Both the position numbers and the translations under genes were made by a program. From positions 5,208,001 through 5,272,000 of the forward strand of contig NZ_CP132942.1 in assembly GCF_040359615.1 (NCBI RefSeq): 64,000 bases of DNA, in the 5' to 3' direction. This document shows, in pieces, positions 46,094 to 54,448 of this stretch (within the stretch, counting starts at the first letter, position 1; the number at the start of each line of letters is the position of its first letter). Under the pieces are notes generated by a model. That model did not search any database, was not told the DNA's origin, and worked only from the letters and a program-made list of their open reading frames with translations. Origin of the DNA: Tunturibacter psychrotolerans (GTDB lineage Bacteria > Acidobacteriota > Terriglobia > Terriglobales > Acidobacteriaceae).

Positions 46094-47047
46094 ATGGAAC
46101 CGGAAGCAGCGCCAGAAACTTCCAGCATCGATAAGCTTGCTAAGACTTTCGAACCTTTGTCGAAGGCATTGGGATTACTTCTGATCGCCGCATACGCTAC
46201 GGGATATTTGACTGTTTCCCTGTACTACTCGTCATTGGGTATGGGTTTGACCAATGTGCTTAAGCCAGAAATTCTATCTGCTGGTTTCATATTCTTACTC
46301 TTCACAGTCTCTCCGATGTGGGGAAGCTATTATTCGTTCAAGCTCGAAGAACTTCGAGATACCGCTGAGAGTTCGAGCTACTACACGACCATTCTCAAAG
46401 GGGCGAGCCAGCTTTTTACGTTTTCTGTCCTTCTAGCTATTCCGGCTTCAGCGATATTTGTTCTCAGTTCATTCAACCCGCCGAAATGGAATACAGCGGT
46501 CTATTGTCTTGTCTACGCGCTCGATGCCGCAGTCTGGACGACGCTAAGCGTGTCACGGAAGGTGCAGGAGTTGACACGGCGCGCTCCATGGACATTATGG
46601 GCTGTAAGCGCAGCCATTCTCTTGAGTTGGTTTTTCCTGTCAATCAATCCTGGCAACGGCTTTACCCGGCGGCGACTTTCACTTTGGTTCTTCGCATGCG
46701 GCTTTTTCCCCATGCTCGCGCTAACACCAAATCTTCGCAAAGATTCGTCTCGCTTACACTGGCCATATCAGGCATTTCAGATTCTTTGTTTCCTCGCGAT
46801 ATTCCCTACGAGGGTATTCCCCTATATCGCGAGCCAGTGGGGCGGAGGTCAACCCGTGAGCGCCCTGCTGACCCTCTCAAAAGACTCGGTTGTTCTTCCA
46901 CAAAGATCCATCCGGGTAGGGATAATAGCGCAGGACGACGCAGGAATTTATGTATTAGCCGATGGGGGCCATAAAGCTGTCTTTGTGCCACGCTCGAGTG
47001 TAGGCGCAATAGTCTTCTCAAAAGATTCTAGAGATTTGCTAAAGTGA
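46094..47047 (+). CDS. Multi-pass membrane protein, partner of the HEPN-like gene
   Basis: About 317 residues starting at ATG 46094 (a TTG at 46091 precedes it). Predicted membrane helices are ALGLLLIAAYATGYLTVSLYY, SAGFIFLLFTVSPMW, LFTFSVLLAIPASAIFVLSSF, YCLVYALDAAVWTTL, LWAVSAAILLSWFFLSI, LWFFACGFFPMLAL and FQILCFLAIFPTRVFPYI, about seven in all, followed by a soluble tail of about 65 residues with a beta-rich pattern (RVGIIAQDDAGIYVLADGG). No known family is evident. Coupled to the gene 6 bp upstream and of similar AT-rich composition, it probably belongs to the same acquired cassette. In several phage-defence systems a soluble effector or sensor is paired with a membrane protein, which makes this pairing suggestive but unproven. 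Confidence 0.78.
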   Translation: MEPEAAPETSSIDKLAKTFEPLSKALGLLLIAAYATGYLTVSLYYSSLGMGLTNVLKPEILSAGFIFLLFTVSPMWGSYYSFKLEELRDTAESSSYYTTILKGASQLFTFSVLLAIPASAIFVLSSFNPPKWNTAVYCLVYALDAAVWTTLSVSRKVQELTRRAPWTLWAVSAAILLSWFFLSINPGNGFTRRRLSLWFFACGFFPMLALTPNLRKDSSRLHWPYQAFQILCFLAIFPTRVFPYIASQWGGGQPVSALLTLSKDSVVLPQRSIRVGIIAQDDAGIYVLADGGHKAVFVPRSSVGAIVFSKDSRDLLK

Positions 47048-47057
47048 TGGGCGTGTG

Positions 47058-47106
47058 GCCCACATCTACACTCGGGTGCCCCATATCTCGATTCTGAGAT
47101 GTGGGC
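47058..47106. repeat. Intergenic inverted repeat GCCCACATCT ... AGATGTGGGC
   Basis: A perfect 10-bp inverted repeat (47058-47067 and 47097-47106) with a loop containing a second stem ATCTC (47085-47089 approx) and GAGAT. It lies 10 bp after the stop codon of the membrane-protein gene and resembles the dispersed GTGGCCCAC-rich intergenic repeats I recall from Terriglobia genomes. It may mark the right border of the acquired cassette or act as a terminator. Confidence 0.55.
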
Positions 47107-47168
47107 ATTCGTGTCAAAGCACGAATCGCATCTAACCCACCATCTTGCACTCCCAAAGGTGGGTCCCC

Positions 47169-47852
47169 ATGCTAGAAGCCGTTCTCTCCGACATCGACGG
47201 AACCCTCGTCGAAAGCAACTGGCTCCACGCCGCCGCATGGAGAGACGCCTTCGCCGTCATCGACATCCCCCTCGACATCGAAACCCTCCGCAAACAGATC
47301 GGCAAAGGCGGCGACCAGCTCATCCCCGTCTTCGTCCCCTGGTGGAAACGCCCCATGGTCGAGGAGCCCCTCAAAACCTACCGCAGCTTCCTCTTCCATC
47401 AGGACTACTTCCACCAGGTCACACCCTTCCCCCGCGTCCGCGACCTCTTCCTCCGCTTCAAACAATCCGGAATCCGCACCGCCCTCGCCTCCTCCACCAA
47501 CAAAGCCGACCTCGACACCTACATGAAGATCGCCAACATCGCCGACCTCATCGACGAGACCACCTCAGCCGACGACGCCGCCCGCTCCAAGCCCCACCCC
47601 GACATCTTCTCCGCCTCCCTCCAAAAGCTCCACGCCAAACCAACCAGCGTCCTCGCCCTCGGCGACACCCCCTACGACGCCGAGTCCGCCGGCAAGGCAG
47701 GCATCCGCACCATCGGCGTCACCACCGGCGGCTGGTCCCGCCAGGAACTCCTCGACGCCGGCTGCATCGAGGTCTACAAAGACGTAGCCGAACTCCTCGA
47801 CCGCTTCGACCAAAGCGCCCTCACCCACTGCGGCCCGGTGGCCCATACATAA
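47169..47852 (+). CDS. HAD-superfamily hydrolase (phosphoglycolate-phosphatase-like)
   Basis: The start at 47169 gives a 227-residue protein beginning MLEAVLSDIDGTLVES, with the nucleophile D8 and D10 in the DxDGT motif, a conserved S/T in ALASSTNK, a lysine in SKPHPDIF and an acidic loop LGDTPYDAESAGKAG. All four HAD motifs are present, so the enzyme should be active on a small phosphorylated substrate such as phosphoglycolate or a sugar phosphate. The earlier in-frame start at 47145 adds eight residues without a better ribosome binding site. It has very C-rich codon use, as does the glmS remnant. It is monocistronic. Confidence 0.93.
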   Translation: MLEAVLSDIDGTLVESNWLHAAAWRDAFAVIDIPLDIETLRKQIGKGGDQLIPVFVPWWKRPMVEEPLKTYRSFLFHQDYFHQVTPFPRVRDLFLRFKQSGIRTALASSTNKADLDTYMKIANIADLIDETTSADDAARSKPHPDIFSASLQKLHAKPTSVLALGDTPYDAESAGKAGIRTIGVTTGGWSRQELLDAGCIEVYKDVAELLDRFDQSALTHCGPVAHT

Positions 47853-47970
47853 GACAAACCCCAAACCGCGCGGATGCCCATTCACGCAGTGTCCGAAGCT
47901 TCCCGATATTCTCTCAAGCCGACAAGTTTGGAGAATTTTCCCTCGAAGGCAATATGACGAAAAGCGTCAG

Positions 47971-47986
47971 CCTCTCTGGAGAGAGG
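47971..47986 (-). terminator. Possible terminator of tRNA-Ser
   Basis: CCTCTC-TGGA-GAGAGG forms a 6-bp stem about 85 bp downstream of the tRNA-Ser 3' end on the minus strand, with a short T-run (CTTTTC) after it. Weak, because of the short stem and imperfect T-tract. Confidence 0.35.
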
Positions 47987-48072
47987 GCTCGGCGAAAGAA
48001 AAGCTCATTTTGTGGGGATTTTTGCGAGTCTCTGCCACACTTATGCGCTACTCCGAGAACGGGCAGACAAAA

Positions 48073-48162
48073 TGGCGGAAGAGGAGGGATTCGAACCCCC
48101 GATACCCTTTCAGGTACGCCAGTTTTCAAGACTGGAGCCATCAACCACTCGGCCACTCTTCC
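48073..48162 (-). tRNA. tRNA-Ser(UGA)
   Basis: On the minus strand a 7-bp acceptor stem (GGAAGAG with CTCTTCC) encloses a cloverleaf with a D-arm GGCCGAGTGGTTGA, an anticodon loop CTTGAAA (anticodon TGA), a long variable arm typical of class II tRNAs and a T-arm GGTTCGAATCC. The 3' end CCA is encoded. The length is 90 nt with CCA. The sequence is intact with all stems paired. Confidence 0.97.
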
Positions 48163-48323
48163 TGTTTGAAGTTTATTACGCAGCAGGTGAATGCGCAAAA
48201 GATATCATCCTCGCCGCGTCCTCGAAGCTACGGTCAACAAGGATGTCTTCTTCTGCCATCCATGGAATCTATACTCTTAAATAGCCTAGCGCACGCGTTG
48301 CAAAAAAGAATAATAACCGACAC

Positions 48324-49973
48324 TTGTTTAATTCAATTCCCCGTCGCACGGAAAGACACTACCCGTCCTCCTTGTCCCATAGTGAGTCAAAAGCGGAATT
48401 CACGGCGCCCGAGCATGCACTCGTGTGGCTGTTGCGAGTTTACGGCGCGATTTGTCTGACTTTTCTGATGATTGTTCCGAAGTATTTTCTGCCTGCAGAA
48501 GATGCAATGATTTTATTTGCATACAGCAGAAATCTTGCGGCTCATAAGGCCATCACCTTTTTTGCAGGCGGACCACATGCAGAAGGCGCGACAGATTTTG
48601 CTTGGATGGCGCTGGTCGCCGGAGCGATGCGGGTTGGACTGGATCCCTACTGGTTCTCGGCGGTGATCAATGTGGGTTCGCTGCTCGGCCTGGCGATGGT
48701 GTTGCTGCGGCTGGGGCGCGTTCAAATTTCGATGCTGCGAGTGCTGGCGATCGCGGGATCGGCAGCGTTGTTTCCACAGATCTTCGCAGTCGCCACGGGT
48801 TTTGCGGTTCTTCCCGACGCACTCCTGCTTGCATTGCTGGCTCTACTGGTAACTGCGGGCCTCGCGACGTGGGCTTCGCTTACTTCGCTTGCGCTCTGTC
48901 TTTTTAGACCGGATGGAGTGGTCTTTGTGCTGCCGCTGCTGGGTTACCTTGTGGTGTCTTCAAAGGACCAGGCCAGATCGTTCGGGAAGGTGGCGGGAAT
49001 TTTTCTTGCGCCGGGGATGCTTTACTTCGCGTGGCGAGTGCATTACTTTGGTGAACTTTTCCCACTTCCTTTTTTGGTGAAGTCGGACGCACAACGTGTG
49101 CTCGGGCTGGTGGTCGCTCACTCGATGCAGCAGAGCCTAAAGTACCTGCTCTTCGACGCCGCGGTGCTGTTGTCGGGTGTCGTGACTCGAGGCCTGCGGC
49201 CGAGGTATCTGTTTGTCAGTCTAATTGCGGTGCCCACTGCGTTCTACTGGATGATGCGCCTTGATCAGAATATTGGCGACCGCTTCTTCTACTATCTGCC
49301 GCTGGCGGCCGCTCTTCTGATTGCGGTGCATTGGGGGCAGACGACGCTCACATCACGCAGGATTTTGTTGCGGGTCGGCGTTGGTGCGTGGCTGCTTTTG
49401 ATTGCAATGCCGTTCTATCGTGAGCTTCGAACTTTTCGTGATATGCAATTTAACGAAGCGAAGAGCATTGCGCAGGCGCTGAACACAATGCCCGAACACG
49501 GCACAATGATTACGACGGAGGCTGGTTTTCTGCCGTACTATACGGGCTGGACGACTTATGATCCTTGGGGTTTGAACACTCCGGAGTTCGCCCATCGATT
49601 TATACAACCTGCAGATGTCGAGCGTTTGCGGGCGGATGTGATTGTTGCGCATCCGGATCAGGCGGAGAGCTGCCTGATCCAGCCTGAGTGGCAGTCGCAA
49701 TATGGCACCCGGACGTGGCCGAATTTGACTCGGAACCTGGTGATCGGCGCTCGCGATTCGCGGTATGAGTTATGGCTGATCTCTTATGGCTCTGAGTTTT
49801 ATCGGCAGCGTAGGCGTTGGCATTATGGCGAGGGGGATCGCGAGTGTTGGTTTCTGCTGCGGGATTCGCCGCGCTACTCCGCGATAGCAGATGCGCTTCG
49901 TCGACATCATGGAGTAGGTCCACCGGAGTCGATTCGTCTCGAGGAAGAGCACACTGCAAGTCGTAACTATTGA
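48324..49973 (+). CDS. GT-C-type integral membrane glycosyltransferase-like protein
   Basis: The 549-residue frame starts at TTG 48324; the true start could be up to about 40 codons further in. It has about nine to ten membrane helices. The first extracytoplasmic loop carries LPAEDAMILFAYSRNLAAHK, with the acidic pair E-D that resembles the catalytic loop of GT-C enzymes such as arabinofuranosyl transferases, followed by FFAGGPHAEGATDFAW. A C-terminal periplasmic domain of about 180 residues ends the protein. It should transfer a sugar from a polyprenyl carrier to a lipid or polymer. Sugar and acceptor are unknown. No operon partner is visible. Confidence 0.78.
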   Translation: MFNSIPRRTERHYPSSLSHSESKAEFTAPEHALVWLLRVYGAICLTFLMIVPKYFLPAEDAMILFAYSRNLAAHKAITFFAGGPHAEGATDFAWMALVAGAMRVGLDPYWFSAVINVGSLLGLAMVLLRLGRVQISMLRVLAIAGSAALFPQIFAVATGFAVLPDALLLALLALLVTAGLATWASLTSLALCLFRPDGVVFVLPLLGYLVVSSKDQARSFGKVAGIFLAPGMLYFAWRVHYFGELFPLPFLVKSDAQRVLGLVVAHSMQQSLKYLLFDAAVLLSGVVTRGLRPRYLFVSLIAVPTAFYWMMRLDQNIGDRFFYYLPLAAALLIAVHWGQTTLTSRRILLRVGVGAWLLLIAMPFYRELRTFRDMQFNEAKSIAQALNTMPEHGTMITTEAGFLPYYTGWTTYDPWGLNTPEFAHRFIQPADVERLRADVIVAHPDQAESCLIQPEWQSQYGTRTWPNLTRNLVIGARDSRYELWLISYGSEFYRQRRRWHYGEGDRECWFLLRDSPRYSAIADALRRHHGVGPPESIRLEEEHTASRNY

Positions 49974-50092
49974 CTGATCGGTGGCTGGGCAGTCGCACCG
50001 ATTCGGGGCGCCTGAGCGGCCTCCACCTAACTTGGAGCTATTCCCACTTACGGTATTGAAGATCGGGCCGATAAAGAAGGCAGGATTGTAAC

Positions 50093-52657
50093 TTGGAGTC
50101 TTCCTTGCCTTCGCTGAATTACCAACTGGAATCACGCTCACGGATTGGAAATCAGCTCTTTTATGCGTTGGTCGTACTGCAAGTGGCGATCTCGGTTGGC
50201 AGTTTGCTCGGCTCGCACTCATTGCGGAGCGTGGAATCGACGGTTTTGGAAGATAGGGCTGCGCTCACATCGTATCGGGTGCAACTTGACGGACTCCAGA
50301 CGCAGATGGAGGGAGCGCACGCCAGCAGCACTGGCTTGGAGACCCAACGGGCGTCAGCTACGACGCTGGGCTCTTCTTTGCAGGCGTTGGCGGAGTCCGC
50401 TCCCGCGGGCTTTGCGACAAACTCGTCAGCTACCGCACGGCATGCGGAGGCGTTTCGACAACTAGCAACGAGACCAGTTGTCGATACAATGTGGATTGCT
50501 GATTACGATCAAGAGTTGAGTGAAGCCGCTCAATCTCTCGAACACGCGCGGGTAAAGACCAACGCAGCGGAAGCAGAGTTCCTGATCCAAACGCAGAGAA
50601 TCCACAGAATCCGCTTGTGGATCGAACGAATGGACACCGCAACACCGCTGCTTTTGTTGAGCACGATCCTATGCATGACTTGGCTGAAGCGGGAGATGCG
50701 CCTGCAGGTCGTACACCGCATGAAAATTGAGGTGGAGCTTCGACAGGAGCGAAGTTCTCTTGAAAACCGTATCGAGGAGCGCACCGCGGAGTTGCAGTCC
50801 GAGGTAAAAGAGCGGATGCGGGTGGAACAATTGAACCGCGGTAGAAACCAGGTCTTGGAGATGCTCGCACGTGACGAGCCCACGGAGGAGATCTTCCGCG
50901 TTCTGGTTGAGGTTCTTGCGAGACATCGCTCGACCTGGGCCTGCGCGCTTCATCTGCTCGAGGATGGAACGCTGCATCTGAAAGCCTCGACTGACGTGCC
51001 AGATAAGCTCGTTCGAAATCTGCAACAATTATCGGCTGGGATGGCAAGTGTGCCGGAGTTGGAGGCACTTAGCCAGAGCAAAGCGCTGATACTCGATGAC
51101 CTGGCTGCAGATCGCAAGCCGTGGACGGAACTGCTGCGCGCCAATGGTATCCAATCATTATGGTCGGCTCCATTTTTTGGACCGGACAAAAGCCCGCTCG
51201 GAACTCTCACGATCTATGCGCTACTGCGGTATCCTCCGTCACCGGCCGATTTGGAACTTTTGGAGACGCACAGCCAGATGGCGGCGATGGTTCTCGAACG
51301 ATGCCGTCTACAGGACGAGCTGCGACGTCATGCCTATCACGATAGCATGACTTCACTGCCCAATCGACTACTTGGACAGGAGCGGCTGTCGACCGCGATT
51401 CGCCGCGCTAAGCGAAACGGTGAATCGATAGCTGTGCTGTGGATAGATCTGAACAAGTTCAAACAGATTAATGATGTGCACGGGCACGCCGCGGGCGACT
51501 CGGTGCTGAGGCAGGTCGCCGATCGGCTTTTGAAGAGGCTGCGTGACAGCGATACAGTTGCGCGAATGGGTGGCGATGAGTTTATGGTTGTGCTCGAGGA
51601 TATACCGGGGCGTGCGGATGCACAAATGGTAGCCGAGACGCTGCTCGATACTCTAAAACTGCCTGTAGCGTTTCAGGATCTGCAGCTGTCGATTTCGGCG
51701 AGCATCGGGATAGCCCTCTTCCCCGACGATGGAGACTCTGCTGACTCATTGGAGCGCAATGCGGATCTGGCGATGTACGAAGCAAAGTTCGGCAATTATG
51801 GGACACGCACGTTCTCTTCAGTACTGAACCAGGCTCTGATCGACCGTCGCGAACTCGAGCAGGAGATGGCTTCTGCACTGGAACACGGCGGCTACGAGTT
51901 ACATTACCAACCGCAGTGCGATCAAAACGGCCGCGTTGCTGCATTTGAAGCGCTGCTTCGATTTACTCATCCCACTCTCGGCGTAGTGCCTCCTTCACGC
52001 CTCGTTCCGATAGCCGAAGAGAGCCAAATGATCATCTCTCTCGGCACCTGGGTGTTGCGAGAGGCATGCCGGCATAATCGGCAGTGGCAGCTTGAAGGCT
52101 ATCCCCCGGTACGCGTTGCGGTAAATATCTCGTCGATGCAGTTCGCTCGCGAGGACTTCGCCGATTCAGTCGCGAAGGTTCTTGAGGAGACTGGTCTGGC
52201 TCCCGAGTTTCTGGAGCTAGAATTGACAGAGAGTGTCGTGGTGAAAGACTTCACCGAATCTACCCGTCAGTTGCAGCGGCTGAAGCGGCTTGGCGTGAGT
52301 ATAGCGATCGATGATTTTGGCACGGGGTACTCCTCTCTGAACTATCTGCATCGACTTCCGATCGATCGTTTAAAGATCGACCGCTCTTTCATCCAGGTGC
52401 TGAGTGCGCCGAACAGCACGCTGCCGATCCTCGAGGCCATTATCGCGATGGCCAAGAATATGGAACTGGGGGTGGTGGGTGAAGGAGTGGAGACGGATGA
52501 GCAGAGGGCAATGCTTTGTTTGAAAGGGTGCGATCTTTTACAGGGCTTCCTCTATTCACGGCCAGTTTCGGCCGATCGTGCAAAGTTTTTACTGCAGGCG
52601 GGACCTTTGTATGAGTCGATGCTGCGTGAGGATGCACTCGCTGTCGCCGCGGTGTGA
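50093..52657 (+). CDS. GGDEF-EAL protein with GAF domain
   Basis: The 854-residue protein starts at TTG 50093. An N-terminal membrane helix (about 22-40, ALVVLQVAISVGSLLG) leads into a periplasmic coiled segment, a second membrane helix near 185-200 (LLLLSTILCMTWL), a coiled coil, and a GAF domain (about 250-400). A GGDEF domain follows with G493-G-D-E-F497 intact, and an EAL domain with E619-A-L621 and the downstream DDFGTGYSSL signature. Both halves look active, so it may both make and break c-di-GMP. The GAF domain and the periplasmic loop would modulate it. The nearest possible target is the exopolysaccharide machinery, but no PilZ protein is present in the window. Confidence 0.93.
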   Translation: MESSLPSLNYQLESRSRIGNQLFYALVVLQVAISVGSLLGSHSLRSVESTVLEDRAALTSYRVQLDGLQTQMEGAHASSTGLETQRASATTLGSSLQALAESAPAGFATNSSATARHAEAFRQLATRPVVDTMWIADYDQELSEAAQSLEHARVKTNAAEAEFLIQTQRIHRIRLWIERMDTATPLLLLSTILCMTWLKREMRLQVVHRMKIEVELRQERSSLENRIEERTAELQSEVKERMRVEQLNRGRNQVLEMLARDEPTEEIFRVLVEVLARHRSTWACALHLLEDGTLHLKASTDVPDKLVRNLQQLSAGMASVPELEALSQSKALILDDLAADRKPWTELLRANGIQSLWSAPFFGPDKSPLGTLTIYALLRYPPSPADLELLETHSQMAAMVLERCRLQDELRRHAYHDSMTSLPNRLLGQERLSTAIRRAKRNGESIAVLWIDLNKFKQINDVHGHAAGDSVLRQVADRLLKRLRDSDTVARMGGDEFMVVLEDIPGRADAQMVAETLLDTLKLPVAFQDLQLSISASIGIALFPDDGDSADSLERNADLAMYEAKFGNYGTRTFSSVLNQALIDRRELEQEMASALEHGGYELHYQPQCDQNGRVAAFEALLRFTHPTLGVVPPSRLVPIAEESQMIISLGTWVLREACRHNRQWQLEGYPPVRVAVNISSMQFAREDFADSVAKVLEETGLAPEFLELELTESVVVKDFTESTRQLQRLKRLGVSIAIDDFGTGYSSLNYLHRLPIDRLKIDRSFIQVLSAPNSTLPILEAIIAMAKNMELGVVGEGVETDEQRAMLCLKGCDLLQGFLYSRPVSADRAKFLLQAGPLYESMLREDALAVAAV

Positions 52658-52695
52658 GCCGCTTTTCCGAGCCCGGAGTGTTTCTCGAAGAACAA

Positions 52696-54078
52696 TTACT
52701 TTGGCATCTGGCCAATGGTGCGTTTGAGATCTTCTTGTGCGAGTGACAAACCGAGGTTTGCTTCGAGCAGTGATGCGCGCGCAGAAGCCGACTTCGCCCT
52801 CGCTTCAGCGCGGGCCGAAGCGAGGGCGGCGTTTTGTTCGAACTGCCTATCTGATAGACGAGAGGCTTCGACTCGCACGTCAAGGGACTCTTTGGCGACG
52901 CCTACCATCTGCTGAAGCTGCTGGACCTTGTCATACGCAGTCTCTACCTGCACGGTGACTTCGTCTTCGAGCTTCTGCAGACTCAACTCGGCCTGAGCGA
53001 GGATAGTGCGGGCGTCCTGGATCTGAGCGTTCCTGCGGCCGCCATCGAAGAGGTCGTAGCTAAACGTCACTCCAAAAGCTCCGAAGTTGTGCACGAAAAA
53101 CGAGATTCCACTCTGATAGTCGTAGTGCGCGAATGCCGTAACGTCGGGAATGTAGGCGTCTTTCGCAGACGCCAGGGACGCCTTCGCTTTTATGACTGAT
53201 TGTCTTGCCGCCAGAAGATCAGGATTGTTGGCCTCCGCTATATGAAGACATTCTTCACGGGAGGGAGGAGTGAGTGGCTGTTCTTTGTCATCGGGTTCCA
53301 AATGGAGTTCGGTGTTCAGAGGAAGGCCGAGTAAATCGTTGAGGGAGAGCGTGAGGTCGTGGAGTTGGAGCGTCTGCGTCAGAACGGTCTGTCGGGCGTC
53401 GAGGAGAGCAGCGTGACTTTCGAGCGCTACGACTTCGAGCGAGTGACCGCGCGTGACATCGTCGGTGCTTTCCTGGAACTTCACTTCTCCAGCGGCGACT
53501 TCTTCAGCAGCTGCGTCTTTTTCGAGTTGCACGATCAGGATGTTGTAGTAAAGCTGACGTGCTTTGAGCGCTACTTCATCCTCGGCTTGAGTGAGCTTAA
53601 CCCTTGCGGTGTTGATGTCAGCGGTGGCGGCGCGATTTGCCTCGTGTACTTTGAGCAGTTGCGTGGTCGGCTGATTGAGAGAGGTAATGCTCTGGTAAGA
53701 CGTGAAAGTGCCCTGACTGAGAAAGAGCTTTTGTCCCGGGATGGGCCCGGTCGCCGCGGAGCTTCCGAAGGCCCCCGCAGGAATGTCGACCCCTTCGACT
53801 TCGGTGACATGGAGGAGGGCAGAGTGGTTTGAAAGCTGCGGATAGTATGAAGAGCGGGCGATCTCTTTCTTGTGCCTGCTGTCGTCGACGGAAAGCTGTG
53901 CGAGTTTGAGGCTGCGATTTTGTGCGAGAGCGAGATCAATTGCCTGGGAGACGGTGAGAGTTCTCGAGGGATTGGCTTCCGCACGGATGGCCGTGTCTGA
54001 AGCGAGCGTGGCAACGGCTCCCAGCAGAAGATATGCGAGGAGTTGATGTGGCGAACGGCTGGTTTGACGGAAGCGCAT
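52696..54078 (-). CDS. TolC-family outer-membrane efflux protein
   Basis: With ATG 54078 the protein is 460 residues with a signal peptide (LLAYLLLGAVATLASDTAIRA). An upstream frame to 54213 continues into the frameshifted remains of the permease gene, so an earlier start is not supported (ATG 54111 is the second choice). It has the two-fold repeat of TolC (SQAIDLALAQNRSLKLAQLSV in the first half, ECLHIAEANNPDLLAARQSV in the second) with long Ala/Glu-rich helices. It should form the outer-membrane channel of a tripartite efflux pump with the EmrA-like protein upstream. The MFS permease that should link them is only a stub here. Confidence 0.92.
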   Translation of the reverse strand: MRFRQTSRSPHQLLAYLLLGAVATLASDTAIRAEANPSRTLTVSQAIDLALAQNRSLKLAQLSVDDSRHKKEIARSSYYPQLSNHSALLHVTEVEGVDIPAGAFGSSAATGPIPGQKLFLSQGTFTSYQSITSLNQPTTQLLKVHEANRAATADINTARVKLTQAEDEVALKARQLYYNILIVQLEKDAAAEEVAAGEVKFQESTDDVTRGHSLEVVALESHAALLDARQTVLTQTLQLHDLTLSLNDLLGLPLNTELHLEPDDKEQPLTPPSREECLHIAEANNPDLLAARQSVIKAKASLASAKDAYIPDVTAFAHYDYQSGISFFVHNFGAFGVTFSYDLFDGGRRNAQIQDARTILAQAELSLQKLEDEVTVQVETAYDKVQQLQQMVGVAKESLDVRVEASRLSDRQFEQNAALASARAEARAKSASARASLLEANLGLSLAQEDLKRTIGQMPK

Positions 54079-54178
54079 AGGAGATTCCCTGGAAAGATTC
54101 TGTTGGCTCATGGTGTGGCCGCGGGCACTGCCACGACCTGTCTGTATCGTGAAGGGACACGTTCCATGCGGCGCGGTC

Positions 54179-54448
54179 CTAACAACCCACCGAGATAGAC
54201 CGAGAGGGGCCAATGAACATCATCGACGCATTGAAGCCTGTGCCGATCAAGGACGCCTCGTCAACACCTAGATGCAAGGCCCCGCGCATGTCGGCGAGTC
54301 CAACACTGATCAGGCGTCCCGTGCCGGTCGCGATCATGGCACCCGGCGGAACGCCGAACACCCCGAGGAAGAGGTGAACCGTTTTTACTGACGGTATGGG
54401 CTCGGGTGGAGACTTTGCAGAGGTCGCCTCCGCCAACATCAACATCAC
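54179..54448 (-). pseudogene. Truncated, frameshifted EmrB-type MFS permease
   Basis: The frame begins at the ATGA overlapping the end of the EmrA-like gene. It encodes the N terminus of a DHA2 permease (VHLFLGVFGVPPG, DMRGALHLGVDEASLIGTGFNASMMFIGP), then runs into GPSRSISVGC and a stop. One base is missing after GGCCC near 54205-54210: in the neighbouring frame the reading continues as LSVYLGGLLGPRR, the expected permease sequence. After GPRR the permease homology stops and about 400 residues are missing, replaced by the 5' part of the TolC gene. It is a non-functional gene stub. Confidence 0.82.

Noticed and set aside
47099..48169. Plus-strand frame of 356 codons across the HAD gene and the tRNA
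   Set aside because: Its composition is almost only Arg, Pro and His, a typical out-of-frame product of C-rich DNA, and it runs through the tRNA-Ser.
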